A stretch of DNA of 64,000 nt from Ottowia sp. (GTDB taxonomy: Bacteria; Pseudomonadota; Gammaproteobacteria; Burkholderiales; Burkholderiaceae_C): positions 1-64,000 of the forward strand of contig JALOAS010000002.1 in assembly GCA_023228705.1 (NCBI GenBank). The letters run 5' to 3'. Shown in pieces: positions 52,619 to 61,014 of this stretch; position 1 is the stretch's first letter, and every line of letters starts with the position of its first letter. Position numbers and translations under genes: made by a program. The notes under the pieces are model-generated. The model was not told the DNA's origin, made no database searches, and saw only the letters and a list, made by a program, of their open reading frames with translations.

Positions 52619-53539
52619 TCACTCCAGGTTCTGCACCTGCTCGCGCATCTGCTCGATCAGCACCTTCATGTTCACGCCCGTGCGCGACAGCGCCAGGCTG
52701 GCCGACTTTGCGCCCAGCGTGTTGGCCTCGCGGTGCAGCTCCTGGATCAGGAAACCCAGCCGCTTGCCCAGCGTACCGCCCCGGCCAAGCAGGCGCTCGA
52801 TCTCGTCCAGGTGCGCGCCCAGCCGGTCCAGCTCCTCGGCCACGTCGGTGCGCAGCGCAAACGCTGCGGCTTCCGCCAGCGCGCGATCCTGCGCGGCCTC
52901 GCTGGAGACCGTGGCGCCACCCGCATCGGAGAGCGCGTCCTGCCAGCGCGCCATGAAGCGCTGCTTCTGCGCCGCAATGATCTCCGGCACCAGCGGCGCG
53001 GCGTCTGCCGCCAGTTGCCGCAGCTGCTGGCAGCGGTCCAGCAGCAGCTGCCGCAGCCGCTCGCCTTCGGCGGCCCGTGCCTGCAGCAGCTCTTCGGTGA
53101 CCGAGTCGGCCAGCGCAAGCAGCGTGGCTTCAAGTTGCGCGTGATCGGGCGGGGTGCCACCGGCAGCCAGCTGCAGCACGTCGGCCATGGAAAACGCGGC
53201 AGCATCTGCCACGCGGCTGCGAACGGCCGACTGGATCTGCGCCAGCTGCTGCAGCAGCGCGGGCGAGGGCGTTGCCAGCGCCTGGCGCTCCTGCCGGCGC
53301 AGTCCGGCCCGCGCCTCCACCTTGCCGCGCTGCAGCCGCGCAGCCAGCAGCTGGCGCAGCGCCGGCTCGCAGGCCCGCAGCTCATCGGGCAGGTGAAACA
53401 CCATGTCCAGGAAGCGGCTGTTGACCGTGCGCAGCTCCAGCGTCACCTGCGCCGCGGACCGGGCGGGGTCGGCATCACTGCTGTCTTCGGGCAGCGGCTG
53501 CTGGCCGCTGGCAAACCCGGTCATGCTGTAGATGGGCAT
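52619..53539 (-). CDS. yicC: YicC family endoribonuclease
   Basis: A 306-residue protein of the YicC/YloC family: MPIYSMTGFASG at the start, TLELRTVNSRFLDMVFHLPDELR, LRQLLAARLQRGKVEAR, and the C-terminal LDEIERLLGRGGTLGKRLGFLIQELHREANTLGAKS. YicC has been linked to RNA decay in E. coli. The region between (residues about 90-215) is a Gln/Ala/Arg-rich coiled coil. The start is set by the conserved SMTGF. It is divergent from the Ser/Thr kinase gene. Confidence 0.94.
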   Translation of the reverse strand: MPIYSMTGFASGQQPLPEDSSDADPARSAAQVTLELRTVNSRFLDMVFHLPDELRACEPALRQLLAARLQRGKVEARAGLRRQERQALATPSPALLQQLAQIQSAVRSRVADAAAFSMADVLQLAAGGTPPDHAQLEATLLALADSVTEELLQARAAEGERLRQLLLDRCQQLRQLAADAAPLVPEIIAAQKQRFMARWQDALSDAGGATVSSEAAQDRALAEAAAFALRTDVAEELDRLGAHLDEIERLLGRGGTLGKRLGFLIQELHREANTLGAKSASLALSRTGVNMKVLIEQMREQVQNLE

Positions 53540-53793
53540 CTCGGCGTCCTTGTGCTGGTTTCTTGTGCAGGTTGTTGGTTTCGTGTTCAAATACGCGGCG
53601 CAAGGGATGGGGCGCATGGTCCGAATGGCGGGCTCGCAGCCGGGTTTCCGCCAAGGGTCGGTATTGTTGTCACCAGTCGCGCGCTGCCTGTTGCTGCAGC
53701 GTGCGTTCCATCGCGCGCCAGCCCTTCTGCGCCAGTCCACGGGCACCGGCCCGTGCTCCCGACTCAAGAAACAGGCATCCTACTGCATCGGTC

Positions 53794-54681
53794 ATGACGC
53801 CTCCCAAAGTCGCGCCGCTCCCGGTTGATACCATCGTTGGCGGCTACCGCGTGCTGCGCAAGATCTCCTCCGGTGGCTTTGGCCTGGTCTACCTGGCGCA
53901 TGACTCCACCGGCCAGCCGGTGGCCATCAAGGAGTACCTGCCTTCGGCGCTGGTCGAGCGTGCGCCGGGCGAGCGCGTGCCCCAGGTGCCGGCCGACAAG
54001 CTCTCGCTCTACCACCTGGGGCTGAAGAACTTCTTTGAAGAAGGCCGTGCGCTGGCGCAGATTGCCCATCCGGCGGTCGTCGGCGTCATGGATTTCTTCC
54101 GCGAGAACGAAACCGTCTACATGGTCATGAACTACCTGGACGGCGCCACGTTGCAGGACTATGTCGTCGCCGCGCGCAAGCACTACAAGACGCACGCATT
54201 GTGCGAGGAGACCATCCGCTCGCTGTTTGACGAGATCCTGCGCGGGCTGCGCGTCGTGCACCAGCACCGCATGCTGCACCTGGACCTCAAGCCGGCCAAC
54301 ATCATCATCACCGAAGACAACCGTGCGGTCATGCTGGACTTTGGCGCGGCGCGGCAGGCGCTGACGCGCGACCCCGGCTTCACGCGGCCCATGTACACGC
54401 AGGGCTTTGCCGCGCCGGAAATGTACGGCCGCAAGACGCCCCTGGGGCCCTGGACCGACATCTACGCCATGGGCGCATGCATGTACTCGTCCATGACCGG
54501 CGCGCCGCCCATGGACGCCAAGGCGCGGCGCAAGAAAGACACCTTTGGCGACGCGCTGGCCCGCCTGTCCCCGCATTACTCGGCCGGACTCCTGCAGGTG
54601 GTGGCCTGGACCATGGCGCTGGACCCGGCTGCCCGGCCGCAGTCGGTGTTCGAGCTGCTCAAGCGGCTCAGCGCCGCCTGA
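53794..54681 (+). CDS. Eukaryotic-like serine/threonine protein kinase
   Basis: A 295-residue single-domain Hanks-type kinase with no transmembrane helix or sensor domain. Motifs: Gly-rich loop ISSGGFGLVYLA, VAIKEYLP with the ATP lysine, the catalytic loop HLDLKPANII (Leu replaces the usual Arg of HRD), LDFGAARQ with the metal Asp, and AAPEMYG. The HLD rather than HRD loop suggests regulation without activation-loop phosphorylation, by inference. No matching PP2C phosphatase or FHA gene is in the window. The stop codon is followed within one base by a repeat copy. Confidence 0.9.
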   Translation: MTPPKVAPLPVDTIVGGYRVLRKISSGGFGLVYLAHDSTGQPVAIKEYLPSALVERAPGERVPQVPADKLSLYHLGLKNFFEEGRALAQIAHPAVVGVMDFFRENETVYMVMNYLDGATLQDYVVAARKHYKTHALCEETIRSLFDEILRGLRVVHQHRMLHLDLKPANIIITEDNRAVMLDFGAARQALTRDPGFTRPMYTQGFAAPEMYGRKTPLGPWTDIYAMGACMYSSMTGAPPMDAKARRKKDTFGDALARLSPHYSAGLLQVVAWTMALDPAARPQSVFELLKRLSAA

Positions 54682-54830
54682 TTGGCAAGCAGCGTCAAGT
54701 CGCCGGATGACCGATGCGCGCGGCCCTATCCAGGCCTTGGATGAAAGCCGCCTGCAGCGGCTGATGAAGTTTGCGCGTCAAGTGTTGAGCGTTGGGCGTA
54801 CGCTCGATCTCGCGATGACAAGGCCTCGCC
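54682..54830. repeat. Dispersed modular repeat, copy E
   Basis: Starts directly after the kinase stop codon with TTGGCAAGCAGCGTCA and CGGATGACCGATG. It then has a GGCC palindrome, AAGCCGCC/GCGGCT, the heptamers TTGAGCG and TTGGGCG, and fades near 54830. The inverse GAGGTCATC end is absent, so this is a truncated or decayed copy. It lies in the 216-base space before rph and may affect its leader. Confidence 0.75.
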
Positions 54831-54897
54831 CATCGGCGCTGCACAATTCACCTGCCCCGGCCGCCGGAGCTGATTCCATCCTGATTCCCTGATCTTT

Positions 54898-55647
54898 ATG
54901 ACCTCACTTGAAACACTGACTCCCACACCGTCCCCGCGCACCGGCCGCGCCGCAGACGAGCGTCGGCTTGCGCGCATCACGCGACACTACACCGAATACG
55001 CGGAGGGCTCGGTGCTCATCGAGTGCGGCCGCACCAGGGTGCTGTGCACCGCGTCGGTTGATGAATCCGTGCCGCACCACAGGAAGGGCAGCGGAAGCGG
55101 CTGGGTGACCGCTGAGTACGGCATGCTGCCGCGCGCCACGCACACGCGCGGCGGCCGCGAGGCGGCACGCGGCAAGCAAAGCGGCCGCACGCAGGAGATC
55201 CAGCGTCTCATCGGCCGCAGCCTGCGCGCCGTGTTTGACCTGCAGAAACTGGGCGAGCGCACGCTGCGCCTGGACTGCGACGTCATCCAGGCCGACGGCG
55301 GCACGCGCACGGCCAGCGTCACCGGCGCTTTTGTCGCCGCGCACGACGCCGTCACCTGGCTGCTGGCGCAGGGGCTGATCGCCGAGTCGCCCATCACCAC
55401 GGAGGTGGCTGCGGTTTCCGTGGGCCTCGTGGCCGGCGTGCCGCTGCTGGACCTGGACTACGTTGAAGACGCCGCCTGCGACACCGACATGAACGTCGTC
55501 ATGACCGGCGCCGGCCGCTTTGTCGAGATCCAGGGCACCGCCGAGGGCCAGTCCTTCTCGCGCGCCGAGGCAGACCAGCTCCTGCAGCTGGCCGAGCAGG
55601 GCATCGCCGAGCTGGTCGTGCTGCAGCGTCAGGCGCTGGCGTCGTGA
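54898..55647 (+). CDS. rph: Ribonuclease PH
   Basis: Phosphorolytic 3'-5' exonuclease that trims tRNA 3' ends. The 249-residue protein has the phosphate-site RGGREAARGKQSGRTQEIQRLIGRSLRA, LDCDVIQADGGTRTASVTGAF, and the late DTDMNVVMTGAGRFVEIQGTAEG. The N-terminus has about 15 extra polar residues before DERRLARI. Its stop overlaps the rdgB start (GTGA). Confidence 0.96.
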   Translation: MTSLETLTPTPSPRTGRAADERRLARITRHYTEYAEGSVLIECGRTRVLCTASVDESVPHHRKGSGSGWVTAEYGMLPRATHTRGGREAARGKQSGRTQEIQRLIGRSLRAVFDLQKLGERTLRLDCDVIQADGGTRTASVTGAFVAAHDAVTWLLAQGLIAESPITTEVAAVSVGLVAGVPLLDLDYVEDAACDTDMNVVMTGAGRFVEIQGTAEGQSFSRAEADQLLQLAEQGIAELVVLQRQALAS

Positions 55648-56261
55648 ACGCAGGCGGCATCAGCCGCGTCGTGCTCGCCTCGCACAACGCCGGCAAGCTG
55701 GCGGAGCTGCGCCCGCTGCTGGCGCCGCTGGGCCTGCAACTGGTCGCGCAGGGGGAGCTGGGCATCACCGAGGCCGACGAGCCCTTTCACACCTTCCTGG
55801 AAAACGCGCTGGCCAAGGCGCGCCATGCCGCGCGCGCCAGCGGCCTGCCCGCGCTGGCCGACGACGCCGGCCTCTGCGTAGACGCCTTTGGCGGCGAGCC
55901 GGGCGTCGACACGGCCAACTACGCCACCCGCTTTGGCTATGACAAGGCAGACGGCAACAACGTGCGCGCCCTGCTTGAGCAGATGGCCGGCATCAGCAAC
56001 CGCCGCGCCGCACTGGTCAGCACGCTGGTCGCGCTGCGCCACGCCGACGACCCCGAGCCGCTGGTGGCCGTCGGCCGCGTGGTGGGCGAGATCACGCAGG
56101 CGCCGCGCGGGCAGGGCGGCTTTGGCTTTGACCCGGTCATGTTCCTGCCCGAGTTTGGCAAGACCTTTGCCGAGCTGCCCGTGCACGTCAAGAACGCGCA
56201 CAGCCACCGGGGCCGGGCCGCTGCCGCCATGGTGCGGCTCATGCGCGAGCGTTGGCTGTGA
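55644..56261 (+). CDS. rdgB: XTP/dITP diphosphatase (RdgB/HAM1)
   Basis: Removes non-canonical purine nucleotides (ITP, XTP) from the pool. The 205-residue protein shows ASHNAGKLAEL at the nucleotide site, FLENALAKARHAA, ADDAGLCVDAFGGEPGV, GFGFDPVMF and NAHSHRG near the C-terminus (usually K-x-x-x-S-H-R). The GTG start overlaps rph, and the end overlaps hemW by four bases, so the three genes form a tight operon. Confidence 0.95.
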   Translation: MNAGGISRVVLASHNAGKLAELRPLLAPLGLQLVAQGELGITEADEPFHTFLENALAKARHAARASGLPALADDAGLCVDAFGGEPGVDTANYATRFGYDKADGNNVRALLEQMAGISNRRAALVSTLVALRHADDPEPLVAVGRVVGEITQAPRGQGGFGFDPVMFLPEFGKTFAELPVHVKNAHSHRGRAAAAMVRLMRERWL

Positions 56262-57466
56262 CGCCGCAGGCCGGCCCTGATATTGGCGTGCGGGAAGCAG
56301 CCGGCTCGCCGGTCTTGCCGGCACCGCCGCCGCTGGCGCTTTACGTGCACATTCCCTGGTGCATCAAAAAGTGCCCGTATTGCGACTTCAACTCGCACCA
56401 GCTGGACCCGGCCGCTGATGCCGCAGGCCAGCAGGCCCGCTACGTCGACGCCCTGCTGGCCGACCTGCAGGCCAGCCTGCCGCTGGTCTGGGGCCGGCCG
56501 GTGGTCAGCGTCTTCATGGGCGGCGGCACGCCCAGCCTGTTCGAGCCGGCGCAGATAGAGCGCCTCATTGCCGGCATCCGCGCCATGCTGCCGCTGCAGC
56601 CCGGCTGCGAGATCACGCTGGAAGCCAACCCCGGCACCTTTGAACGCCAGCGCTTTGCCGCCTTTGCCGACGCCGGCATAACCCGCCTGTCGGTGGGCGT
56701 GCAAAGCTTCAACGACGCCGCGCTCCAGCGCCTGGGTCGCGTGCACAGCGCAGGCCAGGCCCGCGCCGCGCTGCAGGAGGCCGCCCGCGTCTTTGCCACC
56801 TTCAACCTGGACCTCATGTACGCACTGCCCGGCCAGACGCTGGCGCAACTGCAGGCCGACGTGCAAGAGGCGCTGGCCTTCAACCCGCCGCACCTGTCCA
56901 TCTACCAGCTCACCATCGAACCCAACACCGTCTTTGCCAAGTACCCGCCGCGCCTGCCCGCAGACGACGTGGCCTGGGCCATGCTCGACGCCATCACCGC
57001 GGCCACCGGGCAGGCCGGCCTGCAGCGCTACGAGGTCTCCGCGTACGCCCGCCCCGGCCACCACTGCGTGCACAACCTCAACTACTGGCAGTTTGGCGAC
57101 TACCTCGGAATAGGCGCCGGCGCGCACGGCAAGCTCAGCCTGGCATGCGGCATCATCCGTCAGCAGCGCTACATGCTGCCCGCCTCGTACATGCGTCATG
57201 CGCTCGCCGGCAACGCCGTCAGCCGGCAGCACGACGTCACAGCTGTCGACCTGCCCTTTGAATACATGCTGAACGCGCTGCGTCTCAAAGGCGGCTTCAG
57301 CCTGCATGACTTTGCCGCCCGCACCGGCCTGCCCGTGCAGGCGGTAGAAGCGCAAATCTACGAGGCCAGCCGCAACGGCTGGCTTGAGCGCCGCGGCCAC
57401 CGGGTGCAGCCCACCGCGCGTGGATTCGACTTCCTCAATGACGTGCAGGCACTGTTCCTGCCGTAG
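56258..57466 (+). CDS. hemW: Radical SAM haem chaperone HemW
   Basis: A 402-residue radical SAM protein once called oxygen-independent coproporphyrinogen oxidase-like. It has LYVHIPWCIKKCPYCDFNSH with the CxxxCxxC cluster cysteines, FMGGGTPSLF, GVQSFNDAALQRLGR, DLMYALPGQT and the C-terminal GLQRYEVSAYARPGHHCVHN followed by the HemN_C domain. The presence of HNLNYW and lack of the HemN N-terminal extension favour HemW, which delivers haem to respiratory enzymes. The GTG at 56258 overlaps rdgB. Confidence 0.93.
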   Translation: MTPQAGPDIGVREAAGSPVLPAPPPLALYVHIPWCIKKCPYCDFNSHQLDPAADAAGQQARYVDALLADLQASLPLVWGRPVVSVFMGGGTPSLFEPAQIERLIAGIRAMLPLQPGCEITLEANPGTFERQRFAAFADAGITRLSVGVQSFNDAALQRLGRVHSAGQARAALQEAARVFATFNLDLMYALPGQTLAQLQADVQEALAFNPPHLSIYQLTIEPNTVFAKYPPRLPADDVAWAMLDAITAATGQAGLQRYEVSAYARPGHHCVHNLNYWQFGDYLGIGAGAHGKLSLACGIIRQQRYMLPASYMRHALAGNAVSRQHDVTAVDLPFEYMLNALRLKGGFSLHDFAARTGLPVQAVEAQIYEASRNGWLERRGHRVQPTARGFDFLNDVQALFLP

Positions 57467-57548
57467 GGGTTGCCTGGCAACCGCCCCAGGAAGCGCCGGC
57501 TCCCGCTTGCAGGCATCGTGGCGCGTGGCCTGCCCGCGGCACCAGCAT

Positions 57549-57755
57549 GGCGAATCATGGCGGCGCGGCCGCAGTCAGCATCCCGATGAGCAAGTCCATC
57601 AGTGCGCCAGATGACAGATGATTTCGGCCCTTGCGGGCCCTGGATGAAAGCCGCCTGCCGCGGCTCATGATGGATCATCGCGGCGCAGCCGCAGTCATTG
57701 CTGCCGCGCAGCGGCGCGGTCATCAAAGTGTCAGCGAGATCATCCGTCATGCGCG
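57549..57755. repeat. Dispersed modular repeat, copy F (upstream part)
   Basis: Intergenic DNA after hemW. A fragment with ATCATGGCGGCGCGGCCGC (57555-57573) is followed by the left end GAGCAAGTCCATCAGTGC, AGATGACAGATGATTTCGG, the GGCCC/GGGCC palindrome, AAGCCGCC/GCGGCT, then GCGGCGCAGCCGC and CGCGCAGCGGCGCG, and the end CAGCGAGATCATCCGTCAT (57732-57750). This order is the reverse complement of copies A and B. Confidence 0.85.
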
Positions 57756-57904
57756 ACGCCCAACGTCCAACGCGCAGCAACCACCCCATTGGCCAGAGGG
57801 CTGGCCTCCCACAAAAGATCGTCCAGCGTAGAGCGTCCAGCGTGTTCCGCAACCCGCCCAAATGACATACGCTCGTGTGGAGCGGCGCCCTCGCCGCGAT
57901 TCCC

Positions 57905-58049
57905 CGCACAACGCACAACGCACAACGCACAACGCACAACGCACAACGCACAACGCACAACGCTCAACGCTCAACGCTCAACGCTCAACGCTCAACGCTC
58001 AACGCTCAACGCTCAACGCTCAACGCTCAACGCTCAACGCTCAACGCTC
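57905..58049. repeat. Heptanucleotide tandem array, 20 units
   Basis: Eight perfect units of CGCACAA (57905-57960) followed by twelve perfect units of CGCTCAA (57961-58044) and a five-base partial unit. The heptamer is the one found in 2-4 copies inside the other elements (as TTGNGCG on the opposite strand). The clean switch from one variant to the other shows block-wise growth by slippage. Seven is not divisible by three and the unit has no stop in any frame, so open frames on both strands here are artefacts. Confidence 0.97.
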
Positions 58050-58128
58050 CCCATCATGGCGGCGCAGCCGCAGTCATTGCCGCCGCACCGCGGCGAGATC
58101 ATCCGTCATGGACGCCCAACGCCCACGC
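58050..58128. repeat. Dispersed modular repeat, copy F (downstream part)
   Basis: Directly after the heptamer array: CCCCATCATGGCGGCGCAGC, the GCCGCACCGCGGC palindrome, GAGATCATCCGTCATGGACG, then two more CGCCCAA-type heptads. It corresponds to the right half of the element. Together with the upstream part and the array it fills the whole convergent space between hemW and the korB-like gene. Confidence 0.85.
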
Positions 58129-58129
58129 G

Positions 58130-59188
58130 CTACAGGCGCAGGCTGGCGTTGATGCGCGCAAGCTGTGCCGCGCCGGGGCACAGGTCGGCGCTGCCCAGGC
58201 TGTTGAGCGGCCGCATGCTGGTGTGCTGTGCGGCATGCAGGTCCTCCATTCCGGTCTCGAGGTAGAGCAACCCGGTCACGATTTCGCCCTGTTGCGCACG
58301 CGCCTGCATGTAGGCCATTGCCGCCACGCGATCGGTGGGATCGTGGTCGGCATGGAGTTTTCGCAGGCGCAGGACGCGCCCGTCGTGCTGGGTCACGGCG
58401 ATGAGCTCCCCGGGTGCGTAGTCGACGGTGATTTCCTGCCGGCCAAGGACCAGGTCGATGCGGTTCACGGTCTCATTGTGCTCGCGCACCCAGTCGTAGC
58501 TGTGCGTGCTCCCGGCGTGGTTGTTGAAGGTCACGCAGGGGCTGAGTACGTCGATGAACGCGGCGCCATCGTGGCCCATGGCCGCCTTGATGAGCGGCAC
58601 CAGTTGCGCCTTGTCGCCAGAGAAGCTGCGCGCCACGAAACTTGCGCCCAGTTGCATGGCCATGGCGACCAGATCGACCGGGTTGTCCTTGTTGACCACG
58701 CCCCGCTTGCTCTTGCTGCCTTTGTCGGCAGTTGCCGAGAACTGGCCCTTGGTCAGGCCGTAGACACCGTTGTTCTCCACGATGTAGACCATGTTGACGT
58801 TGCGGCGCATGCAGTGGGCAAACTGCCCCAGGCCGATTGAGGCCGAATCGCCATCGCCGGAGATGCCCAGGTACAGCAGCTCGCGGTTGGCCAGGTTGGC
58901 GCCCGTGGCCACGCTGGGCATGCGCCCGTGCACCGAGTTGAACCCGTGGCTGGCGCCCAGGAAGTAGGTGGGCGTTTTCGATGAGCAGCCTATGCCGGAG
59001 AGCTTGGCGACCCGGTGCGGTTCGATGTCGAGCTCCCAGCAGGCCTGCACGATGGCAGCCGAGACCGAATCGTGGCCGCAGCCGGCACACAGCGTGGAAA
59101 CGGCGCCTTCGTAGTCGCGCCGCGTGTGGCCGACCTTGTTCTCGGCCAGCGACGGGTGACGCAGTTGCGGCTTGGCGATCCAGGTCAT
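58130..59188 (-). CDS. 2-oxoacid:acceptor oxidoreductase beta subunit (KorB-like)
   Basis: The 352-residue thiamine-diphosphate-binding subunit. STLCAGCGHDSVSAAIVQACWE, GIGCSSKTPTYF and ISGDGDSASIGLGQFAHCMRRN (TPP-Mg motif) match KorB/PorB. Later SPCVTFNNHAG and SYDWVREHN fit the 2-oxoglutarate-type subunits. It ends an operon whose three genes overlap by four bases each. Its stop abuts the repeat region. Confidence 0.9.
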   Translation of the reverse strand: MTWIAKPQLRHPSLAENKVGHTRRDYEGAVSTLCAGCGHDSVSAAIVQACWELDIEPHRVAKLSGIGCSSKTPTYFLGASHGFNSVHGRMPSVATGANLANRELLYLGISGDGDSASIGLGQFAHCMRRNVNMVYIVENNGVYGLTKGQFSATADKGSKSKRGVVNKDNPVDLVAMAMQLGASFVARSFSGDKAQLVPLIKAAMGHDGAAFIDVLSPCVTFNNHAGSTHSYDWVREHNETVNRIDLVLGRQEITVDYAPGELIAVTQHDGRVLRLRKLHADHDPTDRVAAMAYMQARAQQGEIVTGLLYLETGMEDLHAAQHTSMRPLNSLGSADLCPGAAQLARINASLRL

Positions 59189-61014
59189 GTCCGGGCCTCC
59201 TGGGGTACGGCCACTGTTGCCTGCACGTGGTCGGCAATGGCCTGCATGATGAAGCGGGCGGTGATCGGCGTGCCGTCATAGTGCAGCACGCGCCGCAGCT
59301 TGGCCGGATTGACCTGCAGCGCGTCGATGAGCAGCGTGCCCATCTGTGCGTCACGGTTCTGCTCCACCACGAACACGATGGCGTGCCTGTCCATGAATTC
59401 ACGCACGCGGGAAGAAAACGGAAACGCCCGCAGCCTGAGCGCATCCAGGTGGATGTCGCGCGCAGCGAGTTCGTCAAGCGCCTCGTGCAGGGCCGGACTT
59501 GTGGAGCCGAAGAAGATCACGCCCAGGTGCGTTTCGCGCGCCGCCGGTCTTGGCACCGGCGGCGGTACCAATTCTGCAGCGGTGGCGAATTTTTTCAGCA
59601 GGCGCTGCACGTTGTAGATGTAGTCCTCGCCCCGCTCCGAGTAGCGCGCGTACGCGTCGCGCGTGGTGCCGCGCGTGAAGTAGCTGCCCCGTGTCGGGTG
59701 CGTGGCCGGCAGCGTCCGCCAGGCAATGCCATCGCCGTCGACGTCCTTGTAACGCCCGAACTCCCTGTGCTCCAGATCAGCGGCAGCCATGACCTTGCCA
59801 CGGTCGTATTCGCGCGCCTCGTCCCATGACAGCGGCTCGCACAGGTGCTGGTTCATGCCGATGTCCAGATCGCTCATGACGAATACCGGCGTCTGCAGGC
59901 GGTCAGCCAGGTCGAACGCGGTGGCGGTGTGCTCAAAGCACTCGTGCGGATCCTCGGGAAACAGCAGCACGTGCCGGGTATCGCCGTGCGAGGCGTAGGC
60001 ACAAGCCAGGATGTCGGCCTGCTGCGTACGCGTTGGCATGCCGGTGGACGGGCCGCCACGCTGCACGTTGACGATGGTGGCCGGAATCTCGGCAAAGTAG
60101 GCCAGGCCGATGAATTCGGCCATCAGCGAAATGCCGGGACCGGAGGTGGCGGTAAAGGCGCGCGCGCCGTTCCAGCCAGCGCCAACGACCATGCCGATGG
60201 ACGCCAGCTCGTCCTCGGCCTGGACGATGGCGTAGTTGTGGCGACCGTCGGCATCCACGCGGAACTGCGCGCAGAAATTGTTGAATGCCTCGACCACCGA
60301 AGTCGAGGGCGTGATCGGATACCAGGCACACACCGTGGCCCCGCCATAGACGGCGCCAAGGCCGGCGGCGCTGTTGCCATCGATGAAGATGCGCGCGCCG
60401 ACGGCGTCGGCGCGCGTGATCCGGATCGGCAGCGGGTGCTGCAGGTGCTCGCGAGCGAATTCACGCCCGAGCCTGAGCGCCTGCACGTTGGCCGAGAGCA
60501 GCCTCTCCTTGCCCTTGAACTGCTCGGCAAGCAGCGTTTCAACGACTTCGCCGTCCATTGCCAGCAGCACCGACAGCGCCCCGACGTACATGATGTTCTT
60601 GAACAGCAGTCGCTGGCGCGGGTCGCTGTAGGTGGCGTTGCAGATCTCGGTGATCGGCATGCCGATGACGCTGATGTCGTCGCGCAGGTCGGAGGCCGGC
60701 CGCGGCCGCGTGCTGTCGTAGAACAGGTAGCCGCCGGGCTCGATCTCGGCGACGTCTTCTGCCCAGGTTTGCGGGTTCATGGCCACCATCATGTCGATGC
60801 CGCCACGCCGGCCGAAGTAGCCCTTTTCGCTCACGCGAACTTCATACCAGGTCGGCAGCCCCTGGATGTTGCTCGGGAAGATGTTGCGTGGACTCACCGG
60901 CACGCCCATGCGCAGGATGGCCTTGACAAACAGCTCGTTGGCGCTGGCCGAGCCCGAGCCGTTGACGTTGGCAAACTTGACGACGAAGTCGTTGATGGCC
61001 GTGATCGGCGTCAT
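59185..61014 (-). CDS. 2-oxoacid:acceptor oxidoreductase, fused gamma-alpha subunit (KorA-like)
   Basis: A 609-residue protein. Residues about 1-190 are a gamma domain (FVVKFANVNGSGSASANELF, then MNPQTW). Residues about 215-609 are the alpha/pyrimidine domain with AWYPITPSTSVVEAF (232-245), AEDELASIGMVVGAGWNGARAFTATSGPGISLMAEFIGLAYFAEIPATIV and NVQRGGPSTGMPTRTQQ. This gamma-alpha fusion is the KorA arrangement. With KorB it decarboxylates a 2-oxoacid to acyl-CoA. AGGAGAA lies about nine bases upstream of the start at 61014. Confidence 0.92.
   Translation of the reverse strand: MTPITAINDFVVKFANVNGSGSASANELFVKAILRMGVPVSPRNIFPSNIQGLPTWYEVRVSEKGYFGRRGGIDMMVAMNPQTWAEDVAEIEPGGYLFYDSTRPRPASDLRDDISVIGMPITEICNATYSDPRQRLLFKNIMYVGALSVLLAMDGEVVETLLAEQFKGKERLLSANVQALRLGREFAREHLQHPLPIRITRADAVGARIFIDGNSAAGLGAVYGGATVCAWYPITPSTSVVEAFNNFCAQFRVDADGRHNYAIVQAEDELASIGMVVGAGWNGARAFTATSGPGISLMAEFIGLAYFAEIPATIVNVQRGGPSTGMPTRTQQADILACAYASHGDTRHVLLFPEDPHECFEHTATAFDLADRLQTPVFVMSDLDIGMNQHLCEPLSWDEAREYDRGKVMAAADLEHREFGRYKDVDGDGIAWRTLPATHPTRGSYFTRGTTRDAYARYSERGEDYIYNVQRLLKKFATAAELVPPPVPRPAARETHLGVIFFGSTSPALHEALDELAARDIHLDALRLRAFPFSSRVREFMDRHAIVFVVEQNRDAQMGTLLIDALQVNPAKLRRVLHYDGTPITARFIMQAIADHVQATVAVPQEART

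Noticed and set aside
57905..58049. CRISPR array
   Set aside because: Units are 7 bp, contiguous and without spacers; no cas genes are present.
57789..58840. Open frames encoding NAQRTTH/NAQRSTL repeats
   Set aside because: The 7-bp unit lacks stops in all frames, so any frame is open. There is no start signal, and the frames run on antisense to the korB-like gene.
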